From Charina bottae (lineage: Eukaryota > Chordata > Lepidosauria > Squamata > Charinaidae): a stretch of 64,000 nt of DNA. The stretch is from assembly GCA_023362775.1 (NCBI GenBank), contig JALMGJ010000001.1, positions 60,047,501 through 60,111,500 of the forward strand. The letters are read 5' to 3'. Both the position numbers and the translations under genes were made by a program. Positions 47,646-57,955 of this stretch are shown here, one piece after another. The notes under the pieces are model-generated. The model made no database searches and was not told the DNA's origin. It was given only the letters and a program-made list of their open reading frames with translations. The stretch's first letter is position 1. Each line of letters begins with the position of its first letter.

Positions 47646-48543
47646 AGGTAGTTGCAAATAATAAGCAAACAATCAAATATATTAATAACTTTGTAAACTT
47701 GTATTATGCTCTTCCAATCAGAATGTCAAAGAAGCATTTTAAATCTATCATAGTTGATGTAGTTCACAGGTAACCTGAAAACTAGCAAAATGCATATTCT
47801 CTTATATTTCAATCCTAATTACCATTACATATTTTACTAAGAAGATATCCAATTTATTGGAAGTAAACCCTCACTGAACTTAATAGGAACTACTTCTTAG
47901 TAGACATATACACTATTGCACTGTAAATTTACATTTACACTGTAAATGTAATCTTACATGCTCAATAATTTAACCCAAGCTTTCTGGTGCCCCGTTTATG
48001 ATGGATTATATTGACCATGCTGACTGCAGATAACATAAGTGTTGCCTAATATTTCTGGAAGGCATCCAGTTAAGGAAGACTTGACTAGTAACAACTTGAG
48101 AGTACTTTTATGAAGAAATATATGAAATTTTGAAATACATTTGTAAACCTCCCATTTATATTTTGAAATGTGAATGTTTATGTTTACTTCCATTCTTAAG
48201 CCTCTAAATAAATTCTCAAAGAATGGTCCTTTAGGCAGCTCCTAAGTATGACTTGGGCTTATTAACATTGAAAGTATTTCTATTGTTCAGTTGATTTGTT
48301 CTCATGTATAACCAAAACAACACCATCCACACATGAAGAAGTAGTAATAGGACGCTTGTTCTACAGTATTTTGTAGAAATCTTTAGAAAGGGACAGTGAA
48401 TGGAAAGTGGGAATTATTGAAATTAGCCTGATGAGGATTAAATGGCCCCAAAATTCTGATTGACTGACTGATTGGAAGAAAACAAGTCAGATTATGGGAA
48501 AATACAAAGGGATAGCGTGGAAGTCTGAATAAAGAAGATGCCA
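47646..48543. other. Unique AT-rich sequence
   Basis: I recognise no gene or repeat. It contains a small direct repeat of the TACACTGTAAAT type near 47918-47950. Confidence 0.4.
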
Positions 48544-48640
48544 CACTGTAATATATGTCTATGAAGGTTCTCAGTCATCCAGGTGGAACAGTCTGTGGCT
48601 TGAATCATGTCAACTGGATTTCTATTTTCTTAGTGGAAAC

Positions 48641-48671
48641 GTTTCACTCCTTATCCAAGGAGCTTCTTCAG
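48641..48671 (-). ncRNA. Hammerhead-like ribozyme core (PLE palindrome, left)
   Basis: This is the exact mirror of the core at 49638-49668: CTGAAGA, spacer A, GCTCCTT, loop GGAT, AAGGAGT, GAAAC, on the minus strand. It lies in the 3' untranslated part downstream of the endonuclease. Confidence 0.5.
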
Positions 48672-48772
48672 TCTGAGTAAAGTTAGTAAGGGAATCCTTA
48701 AATATGTTTCTAGGCTGGCTGTGTGACCTTGCACCTGGGGCTAGGTCATGGTTATTTTTGAGATGTTTGTTT

Positions 48773-49145
48773 CTAAGTCCCTTTATCATCTAAAGGAGGA
48801 TCGTTAAGATTACCCTGCTGCTGTTGAGCTTGTGAAATGGTCTTAATCTTCCTAGGCACAGAAGACAAAGCAGGAAGGAAGATAGGGGAAAGGTTATGCC
48901 TGAGGCCCCCACCTCTATTCAAGGAAGGATTTTCCAAGTTGGCATGAATGGATTCCTTGACCCCTCTCTCAAACCACCTATCTTCTCTGTCTAAAATGTG
49001 AACATTAATGTCCTCAAATGAGTGTCCTTTTTCCTTTAGATGAAGATAAACTGCTGACTCTGGTCCTGTGGTGTTACTTCTCCTGTGTTGGGCCATCCTC
49101 CTGTACAAAGGTTGTTTGGTTTCTCCAATGTAGAGTTCAGAGCAC
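48773..49145 (-). pseudogene. PLE GIY-YIG endonuclease fragment (left arm)
   Basis: This is the C-terminal part of the nuclease that lets Penelope-like elements cut target DNA. The open frame includes ELYIGETKQPLYRRMAQHRR (the YIG half of the motif and the following Arg), then YLHLKEKGHSFEDINVHILD, and FERGVKESIHANLENPSLNR with the family's catalytic Glu, ending PPLDDKGT. The GIY half, the linker and the whole RT are missing because the copy is truncated at the centre of the palindrome. Codons read beyond the centre (to 49291) come from the opposite arm and are meaningless. Confidence 0.85.
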
Positions 49146-49163
49146 TGTTTAGTGCAGTGAGGA

Positions 49164-49536
49164 GTGCTCTGAACTCTACATTGGAGAAACCAAACAACCT
49201 TTGTACAGGAGGATGGCCCAACACAGGAGAAGTAACACCACAGGACCAGAGTCAGCAGTTTATCTTCATCTAAAGGAAAAAGGACACTCATTTGAGGACA
49301 TTAATGTTCACATTTTAGACAGAGAAGATAGGTGGTTTGAGAGAGGGGTCAAGGAATCCATTCATGCCAACTTGGAAAATCCTTCCTTGAATAGAGGTGG
49401 GGGCCTCAGGCATAACCTTTCCCCTATCTTCCTTCCTGCTTTGTCTTCTGTGCCTAGGAAGATTAAGACCATTTCACAAGCTCAACAGCAGCAGGGTAAT
49501 CTTAACGATCCTCCTTTAGATGATAAAGGGACTTAG
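49164..49536 (+). pseudogene. PLE GIY-YIG endonuclease fragment (right arm)
   Basis: The plus-strand copy of the fragment in the left arm gives the same protein from LYIGETKQPL to PPLDDKGT and the stop at 49534-49536. Both arms keep an intact frame, so either they arose in one event or they have been homogenised. There is no ATG with a plausible start context, and neither arm could give a whole nuclease. Confidence 0.85.
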
Positions 49537-49637
49537 AAACAAACATCTCAAAAATAACCATGACCTAGCCCCAGGTGCAAGGTCACACAGCCAGCCTAGA
49601 AACATATTTAAGGATTCCCTTACTAACTTTACTCAGA

Positions 49638-49668
49638 CTGAAGAAGCTCCTTGGATAAGGAGTGAAAC
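49638..49668 (+). ncRNA. Hammerhead-like ribozyme core (PLE palindrome, right)
   Basis: CTGAAGA (49638-49644), spacer A, GCTCCTT (49646-49652), loop GGAT, AAGGAGT (49657-49663), GAAAC (49664-49668), then GTT. Stem II pairs over 7 bp with one G-U pair at its base. Stem I is weak here (about 2 bp). The stem sequence is unrelated to that in the other two families, yet pairing, box order and the single spacer base are kept. Confidence 0.5.
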
Positions 49669-49905
49669 GTTTCCACTAAGAAAATAGAAATCCAGTTGAC
49701 ATGATTCAAGCCACAGACACTGTAATATACTGCTGAAAGTTCCACTTATATTTACTGGTTGGATTAAAGCTAACAGTCTGCATCTAGATAATAATATGAA
49801 CACAGTCATTGTAGTTCTTAGTAGTGGGATGGACTATAATAAACTATTATTAATAATCAGAGTCTATCATTATTATAGAAAAAGGATGCTGTAGCAACAG
49901 AAGCA

Positions 49906-50242
49906 TGGGGCGTGGTGGCTCAGTGGGTAAGACGCCAGGCTTGTCGATCGGAAGATTGCAAGTTCGGAGGTTCGAATCCCTAGCCCTGCGTGCGGAGTGA
50001 GCTCCCGCACTAGCTCCAGCTCTTGCCAACCTAGCAATTCGAAAGCATGCAAATGCAAGTAGATGAATAGGTACCACTTCGGTGGGTAGGTAACAGCGTT
50101 CCGCGTGTGTCATGCGGCCACATGACCGTGGAAGCGTCTTCAGACAACGCTGGCTCTTTGGCTAACAAACGGAGATGAGCACCGGCCCCTAGAGTCGGAC
50201 ACGACTGCACAAATGTGCGGGGGGTACCTTTACCTTTACTTT
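49906..50242 (+). mobile_element. tRNA-derived SINE (best copy)
   Basis: A 337-bp plus-strand copy is flanked by the perfect 14-bp duplication TAGCAACAGAAGCA (49892-49905 and 50243-50256). The head is tRNA-like: A-box region TGGCTCAGTGGG (49916-49927) and a consensus B box GGTTCGAATCC (49969-49979), which would form an internal RNA polymerase III promoter. The body follows, then AGAGTCGGACACGACTG (also in BovB) and a (CTTTAC)n tail. I take it to be a squamate tRNA-SINE of the ACA_SINE2 type, named from memory. Confidence 0.93.
49916..49979 (+). promoter_or_regulatory. Internal pol III promoter of the SINE (A and B boxes)
   Basis: A box TGGCTCAGTGGG and B box GGTTCGAATCC are 41 bases apart, as in tRNA genes. 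A cloverleaf acceptor end is not preserved, so this is a SINE head and not a tRNA gene. Confidence 0.75.
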
Positions 50243-50256
50243 TAGCAACAGAAGCA

Positions 50257-50938
50257 GCAATGAAATCCTATTATATTTTGCAACTGCTACTTGGACCTTT
50301 ATCAACTTCGTATTTCTGTATGATATTAAAGAGTATGCAGAGTTTGTTACTTTACATTAATCAACAGTATCTTTTTTGCATAAAATTACTCAATATCTAC
50401 AAGTGTTATCTAAAAGAGGAAAAATAAAACTTTGTAGCATATAATTCATTTAGACAAAAATACTATTCTGCAAACATTCCTCCATTCGTGTCTTTGCAAA
50501 TACAATAATTCTTGAAATACATCTTAAGTTTGAGGAAAAACTAAATACCATTCATTTATACAGCCATTTCAAATAATTATATTTCATAATATAATTAGAA
50601 TTGTGCTGGACTGTGTCTTCTAAGGCTGATAATCCAAACCTGAATGCTAAAATCCCCATCAATTTTGTAAGAAAACACATTCATTTTCTGATCCTATTAT
50701 CTTTCAAGAGAATATAGTCTAATATAGTCATACTGACTAGACCAATAGACCTAGTGACCTTTTTAATGAATTGACAATGTGACTGTCATATTGGTTAATC
50801 AGCTTATGTACATAATTCAAAGGCAGCAAATGACATTAACCAAGATCAGTGGATTGAGGAGTATTTCTCCAATTCAGCTAAAGCAATCCAATGTTCCAGC
50901 CTACCCATATAGTCAATGAACCCAGGAGCAGCTTCATG
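50257..50938. other. Unique AT-rich sequence
   Basis: Nothing was recognised between the SINE and the CA microsatellite. Confidence 0.4.

Positions 50939-50939
<1 letters not shown>

Positions 50940-50985
<46 letters not shown>
50940..50985. repeat. Microsatellite (CA)n
   Basis: About 22 CA units, almost uninterrupted, after an initial CACG. Confidence 0.95.
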
Positions 50986-50988
<3 letters not shown>

Positions 50989-53900
50989 AACCTAGACTGG
51001 CATGCCAACAAATGCAGTATACAATTCTCCAGCCTAATCCAAAAGCTAAAAAATATTTATCTAAACTTATCTAGTAAATTTTGGACACTATGTACAGTAG
51101 ATACACTGGGCAACATGGGACTCAGGGAACGTAAGCAGCTCCTCAGTCTCATTAATACAGTCTGACTCCTCAATGCTTAGCATTTTTGAAAACAAAACAA
51201 AGGGGTAAAAGGACTTAATACAAAAACTCTAAAGGGCCAAGAAATCCATCCATGTCCACTGGATGGTGATATAGCTGTATCACTAGTTGGCCAAATCTTG
51301 GTTTAGTGATGCCTCCACTCTTTTCTCTGTCAAACAGATGGCTGCTACATGAACAAGCTGGACAATTATGACCGACATATGCAAATATGCAGGAGATCCT
51401 AGATTGAAGAATGTCTAGATAAGAGGGGGAAAATTTCTGAACTTTCAGCAGTGTATTAGAGTGTGGCATCTTCTATTATGTTGAGATGGAAAAGATTATA
51501 GCTATATTGGATATGTCACTGAAGGAAAAATTCTCAGGGTTATGTTTAAACTGGAGACCAGGACACAATTACACTGAAGCACAAATATTGACAGGATTGA
51601 TGTTAGAGATGGACTAGAGAAGCCTAAAGAGGGGTGGGGTTAGAAGACCTCTTTATAGACTTATGCAAATTATCCTTTCATTTTATAGTTTACAATAAAA
51701 ACTAAATATAGTCATTAGTCATGCAATAGGACATAGCAGTCAATGTGGTTGATAAGGTTAACCTTACTGATTGGGTTAATTCATATGCATATTGCAATGT
51801 ATAATAAGGGGTGGTGGGGATGAAGCAATACATCCCTGTAAAATGGATTCTTTGGATTAAATAAAGGAGTCTAAGAATTGGTGTCTAATGTCATTATTTT
51901 AGCCTAGCTGCTATTTAAAAATCTCAAATTCCCAGTGCTAACTTTTAATGCTTTGTGGCTAAGTCTACATTCCTGCAGTTAACACTTTCACTTAGCTTCT
52001 TAGCACTTGTTACATTTGGAACACCTGAGAATTCCTAATACCTGATTGTTTTCTTACCTAACCTAGCAATACTGTTTATATAAAACATATGGGTAGATCC
52101 CTGAGTTGGACCCCTCCAATTTTCTCCTACATCACTGACGGCAGATAGTGGATCTGGATCTGGGAAAGAAAATGGATGAGGTTCTTAGCTAGGAATAAGA
52201 TTAGGAGATGAAAATTTGAAAGCATCTCACTGGTTCACCTTCCTAAGCTATTTAACACTTTGCATATGTTTGTTTGCAAGAAGTTTAGACCCACAAATGG
52301 GGGTGTGGCATATAAACTTTTAAATAAATACAGAATGTGAATGCTGTATATTTTATTTTAAAAAGACTAAAGACAAAAAAAAGCAGAAAGCAGCCTGTAT
52401 TGAGGAGTTGCTTCTAGCAATAGTTCCCTAACTAGCTAATTTTTTAATTATTTCATAAAATTATAAAGGTTGTAATCCTATATTCACACCTTGGAGAAAG
52501 TCTACTAAATTAAGGTCTACAGTGTAATAACAGCTTTTCAAAGTTGTATATACTAGATGGACTTTGTCTCAATATCAGTTTACTAAAGTCCTGTTTATGA
52601 GAACAGTAGTTTTTTTTTTTTTTGCTATCCAGCAAAATAGCATTGAATTAGAGGATAAGGCCATCTTAGTCTGAATGACCAAAATCATTTTCTTTCAAAA
52701 TGTGCTTTTGGAAGAAAAAAAATTCTCTTGTCCTGCTTCACAGACAGAGTTGATAATCGTAAAGTTATTCACAGAAGATTTATAAATGAATTCTGTAGTT
52801 TTCATTCTAACACCTACATTTAAAACTAGAGTCTATACAATATCTAAAATGATTATTTCCTTGGGTACCAGTCATATGTTTTTATGTAAATATAAAGTAT
52901 GTGCTGTTTTCAGATGCTATCCAGTGCAATTCTACTTACATTTTATTTGGAATAAAGTATAAAGTATACAGGGGCACTTAATAGCAAAGATATTTTACGA
53001 GGACTCAGTGGGAAGTTCTGCTTAAAAATCAATGGCAAAAAATATGGCTCCCTCCATTTAACTCTAGGGGTCCTCATCCAAGTCTTTCCTGAAATCCTAA
53101 TGCCTGTAATGGCAAAATAAGAGCTTTGAACTGAGAAGCTGCAAGATACTTCACAAACTTTTAATGACTGTGCAGTGCTATTTAAAGGAAAAACAAAAGG
53201 GGTGGGGATGAGGAGTGAGAAAGATGAAGGAAAAAAGTGGGAATCTACTATTAAAATAAAATGTTGATCTAATGAATTGGGGCTTCCCTTTAATCATATT
53301 AAAACTGGTTAACACTTCCATCTAGTACAAGGGCTTTTGACATGACAAAATAAGTATAACAGGCCCTTTTGTCAATACAACACAAATGTCATTTAAAGTG
53401 CTCAAAGCCACTAAGCTACCCTAAAAAAGATTGATTTATCTGCTCCAATGTTTCTTTGGGGCAAACTTTCCTCAAAACTGAAACCAATTAGTGGGCCTGG
53501 CACTTGTAGTGCAGAATGTAGGTCAGCATCAAGTAATAAAAAAGTATTGACTTTTCTCTGTCTGTAAGCAGCATGAAAGGGGTACCATGGCCTTGTCGTA
53601 TATGAAAAGAGCTCCATTAATTTCACTTATTTCAACAAGGGCTGTCAAATACTAATGCTGCTATTGCACTTTTCACACAAAGTACATTGACACCAATACT
53701 GGCCTCAGTGAAACAAGTTTAAAATATTTCAGCTAATGAAAGGGTCCTAGACTATAATTTTCAATTCCCACTCGTACATTTAGACACCTTAAGTAGCACT
53801 GCTCGCAAGGAGAGACATGAGATGGGATATTAACCATAACCAACAATTACTTCCCAGGGCCAAAGGAATCTGATTCTTATGTATAACCTGATCAAAATAA

Positions 53901-56559
53901 TCATCCAGAATGTTGGGCATTATCTTTTTATGGAGTAGCCAGATTTCTCAGTTGTAGATTTTATATCAATAAACATTAAAGAAATCACCGACTGATCATT
54001 AGGTTTTGCAAACCTTTAAAAAGGGGTACTTCACAAACTTTCGTTGTAGCATCTGAAGAAAGCTGGTGGACTACAAGAGGCTATAATTTAAATACCTCTG
54101 ATGTAACTTAAGTTTTGTTATTAGCAAATGTCCTATATGATTTTCAGTCAAAGATGATTTTATTAACTGATCATAGAAGGGAACTTATTCTGGTCATTTT
54201 GTGGACTGCTAAGAAACTCATTGATCCATAAATGAAAAGGTGATTTTATTTAGTTTTTGTATGCTGAGAAAGAAGCCTTGCACTTTCTCAGTTACTTTAT
54301 CATATCTTCTATCTATAATCAGCCTCTACATTCTTATGCTTATATTATCCTCCAATTCATTTGAAGCCTGAGTACCTTGCTTAACTGCAATCTCAGACGA
54401 AGTGTTTTCCACATAAGGATTTAATGGTACTTTTCAATAAGCTGGAGGACTGCCTCTGAAAGCAGCATGTCTAACTCATTGGCTAATTACCTCCTCCAAA
54501 GGAAAGCAAAGCTAACAACAATGATAAAAGAACTCTCCAATTTAACAAGACTAATTGACAGAAATTGAGGCCAATTTTCAACTTATTTAATAACTTTATA
54601 AGTATGCTTGAATCAACCTGTCATTAACTTCTAAAATAGAAAAACTAGTAATCAAAAAAGAGTTTTTGTGTTCTTCTGCATGCTTTTATCATATTATTAT
54701 ATTCTGCTTCATAGTTTATTTGGCTAATGACAGCAAGTGTATGATAAAACTTACAAATATCAGGAAATTATTCTCACAGTGGGAAGTCTTTAGCAACATT
54801 AATATTTTTATCTTTCAAAGACAAACATATATTAACTGCTGTTTAATTTATGCAACGGACATTTCATTATAACATAATTGTTGACCAATCTTAAAAACTA
54901 GAAGATACATATTTCTCTCTGTTTTTTTTCAATTTTCATTGATGGTCAATGGTTAAATATCAACTGATACCTCATAACAGCTGGTTTATTTCAGTAAGTC
55001 ATCTTTGATATTGTAGTAATCAAGGAATGTGTATACATATTTATACACAGACACACTCTGTGTGTGTGTAAGTAGATTTATACATCTATTTTGGTAGCAC
55101 TTATAAATCATAATGGCTCATGCAACATTCAAAGCAGCTATGGAATTATAAGATATGACACAATTTTTGAATCTGATCTATATTACATGTACAACTAACA
55201 TAATCTCTTCTCCATGTACAATTATTACAGCTAAAAGCTGTTATTTTCATGACATCTTAATTATATATTTTCACTTAATTCAAGGATGCATACAAAGGTA
55301 CCATGACAGAAGTTGCTATCACTGGTGACTCTGCAAAATATCTGCCTAAGTAAAAACTTTCTTACATATGCTAGTTGGCTTTGTGAGGATAGACATTAAG
55401 ACTGCAGAAAACAAAGAAAGGCTAATTTTAGTCTGAGTGAATTGTGTTTAGCTTTGATATATTATAATATGTTATCATATGTGCTCATACATTTCCTGTC
55501 AGTATTTCTGGGCCTATAAGACTGAGTGGGATGTATATTTCAATAAAGAAGTACCCATAAATTGCAAAAGAATACCTTTCTCTATTTTTCTTATATCATA
55601 GACCGTAAAAAGTAGTGTGGGCTATTATTTTGTCCTGGCACTTCCTAAATATGCCTAATATCTATATTTCAACCCAAATTGCCAGAGATAATATTCTATT
55701 TTTGGAAAGAATGCACTCTTCATTACAACTAAATTAAATTAAGACAGTGATGTGAATTTCCTCACAGGCTATTTCATACTTGGATACCCTTGAACTTTAC
55801 TGAATCAGAGCTAAAAAAACAAAAGTACAGATGAAATTGTTGGACTGGCATTTTAAACTTATTGACTGTTGTAACTCAAACAGTCTAAGTCTTACAGGAT
55901 AATTTCCAAAATTATTTTTTTCTAAAAAGAGTAACAGCTATTTTTCCTACATGTTTAGTAAATGACATTTGTCAAATGTAAAATTTGCCACTGTATAATA
56001 CATATTCTGATTAAAACAGTAAGTTGACATGAAATGAGGATTATCCCCAATATAACTGTTTATACATAAATATGTTAAAAGATTTTGTGATAGTTCAGAA
56101 AAGAAACAGTAATCTCCAAGACTTTATTCTTACATTTTCTTACTGTCCCTTGACATAATAAAAAATAAATGTGTAAGAAGGCAATATATATTTTGAGCAA
56201 TTAAACCCCTTGTATATTTGAGGGTATTTTAGTAATAACTTTCCCCCCCTCCCTCACTGGATCCTGGTATGTCTTAATAACAGATGAAAGTGAAAAAAAA
56301 AGTCCTTTTATACAAGGTCTAATTTTACAAGGTTTATAGAAGGTAGTTCACAGTCTGAAGCATGGCTTTAAAATATTTTTCAAATGAAAAGATGTCATGC
56401 AATTCTGAAACAATTTTTAATGGTTTCTTTCATAAAAAAAGGAGGCTGTCTGTCAATACATCAGACATTCCTGCTCAGAAGTATTCTTCTTCAGTTACAT
56501 TTCTTTGTTCAGTGTTTTGTTGTCTTTAATTTCCATAAAGGGGTACCTTTAGACTCACT
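50986..56559. other. Long unique AT-rich stretch without recognisable genes
   Basis: About 5.6 kb in which I recognise no LINE, SINE or gene; ORFs are at most 84 codons and featureless. The segment 51480-51900 has an AATAAA signal (about 51858) and ends like an LTR, but no target duplication or TG...CA borders could be fixed. Short GT/CA runs occur near 55045-55070. Confidence 0.35.
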
Positions 56560-57955
56560 AAATATACATTTTCTTTCTTTTTACCTAAAGGATTTGTGGA
56601 ATTAGGCCATTCGTGTGGATTCAAGGCTGGGCAGTCTTTGGAATGCAGCCTTGTGTGGCTCTCCCCATGTTGGCATGGTATCCTTCTTGATAAGGTGCAA
56701 ACAAGGCTTCTTTCCTTTGGCATAGCCTATCAGCTGGAGCTTTTCTTTGGAAACCTCTGAACATTGGAAAGCAGAATCTTTCATGTAACCCTTGTTGGCA
56801 TTGGATCCCTATTTTATAGAAAGTTCCACTGTTGTTAAGAGCACACTTACAGCTACATTCAAATGTGCCTCCTCATGAGGTGTGAATTCCTAAATAGTTG
56901 ATCTCTATTAATTTTATTGCTCTAGATCTTTAGATCTACCTGAAGAAAATTGAGGAACAGCAGGAGATCGATTTTACTTATGGCTTGCAGATCACCTCTC
57001 CCTTAGATTTCTCCAACTCCATTATCCAATCTTCATCCAGCATCTCAATAAAAATCCCAATCTCAGTCTTAAAAAAACCTATCGCTCTTAAATTCCTCAA
57101 TCTCATTCACCACACCCCCAATCTGATGGCACATTTTCATATTTTCCACAATGTCCTGGATATCTTGCATAAAAGCTTGATAGAAGTCAGAAGAAATCTG
57201 TTTAAAATCCTGGTGAAAGTCAGAAAGAATCTGTTTGAAATCCTCCATGTCTTACGCAGTAGATTATGGTGCCCCCTAGGAGCTTAACCAGCAAAAGTTG
57301 AAGATATGGAATAGTTCCAAAGTGTATTTACATAAAGTGAGAGTGAGATAGCAGACAGTTCTCAAGGGAAAGTGAAAACATAAAACTGAAGGTTCAAATC
57401 AGCCGATTCAACGTGTAGGAAAATGCTAATATCTTCAAATTTAATACAAAAATAATAACAGGAAGACAATTGTTTACTCTCAACCTTTGGAATTTCCTTT
57501 GGAAGGAAAACAGAATCCAAAACTTAAAATATTTTTTTAAAAAAAAGTAATCTCAAAAATAACGTTAAGCACCAAGAGAACTAGCTTTTCCTCACTGTAG
57601 AAAGGCTCTCTTGAGGTACATATACTTAAAAAAAATACGAATTGGTGATTTAGAAATGGGGTGGCCAGTCTTAGTGTCCCTTTAAGGCTACAGCGTGGCT
57701 TGGAAAGTGATGAAGTCCCTGCCTCCCAGCTGGCTCTTACCAGTCGAACGCGAAACACTGTTTGCGATCTTCTGGCTGCAAGCAGCCGTCTGGAGGACAG
57801 ATGGGGTGATTCCAGGTATTCTCCTTGATCCGGAGAACATTTCTGGGCTTCAGGAAAACCTGCCTGAGCCTGAAAAAAGTTACCGCATTGTCAGCTCTTC
57901 CCGCTGAACCAGCTGGCACAGCCATTCAGTCTGCCATTCCCACCAGAAGACGCTA
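56560..57955 (-). mobile_element. Possible L1-like LINE 5' region
   Basis: On the minus strand a GC-richer leader (57955 to about 57650) is followed by AT-rich sequence and then by an ATG at about 57250, whose frame reads MEDFKQILSDFHQDFKQISS then DFYQAFMQDIQDIVENM, a coiled-coil-like start. Later frame-broken pieces include AKGKKPCLHLIKKDTMP (about 56715-56665). This is the plan of an L1-type 5' UTR plus ORF1 start. No ORF2 follows, which is unusual because LINE copies normally lose the 5' end. The assignment is tentative; a lineage-specific gene exon is not excluded. Confidence 0.35.

Larger units (their letters stand above)
48556..49717 (-). mobile_element. Penelope-like element, inverted dimer (palindrome)
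   Basis: The perfect 12-bp duplication CACTGTAATATA (48544-48555 and 49718-49729) bounds a 1.16-kb insertion. Positions 48591-49145 and 49164-49718 are inverted copies that I could not tell apart by eye, joined by an imperfect centre at about 49146-49163. Each arm carries the C-terminal part of a GIY-YIG endonuclease, read outward from the centre, then a 3' untranslated region with a hammerhead-like core. The left arm alone has a further 35 bases (48556-48590, starting TGTCTATGAAGG) that form the 3' end on the minus strand. Penelope elements are known for GIY-YIG endonucleases and for inverted or tandem partial copies at insertion. Confidence 0.88.

Noticed and set aside
48773..49536. Host gene pair encoding identical GIY-YIG proteins on opposite strands
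   Set aside because: They are the two arms of one transposon palindrome, N-terminally truncated, with no promoter or start codon of their own.
49906..49985. A tRNA gene
   Set aside because: The A and B boxes are good, but the segment is the head of a dispersed SINE with target duplications, and no acceptor stem is preserved.
51480..51900. Second solo LTR suggested by an AATAAA and LTR-like end
   Set aside because: I could not find TG...CA borders or a target duplication, and there is no second copy in the window.
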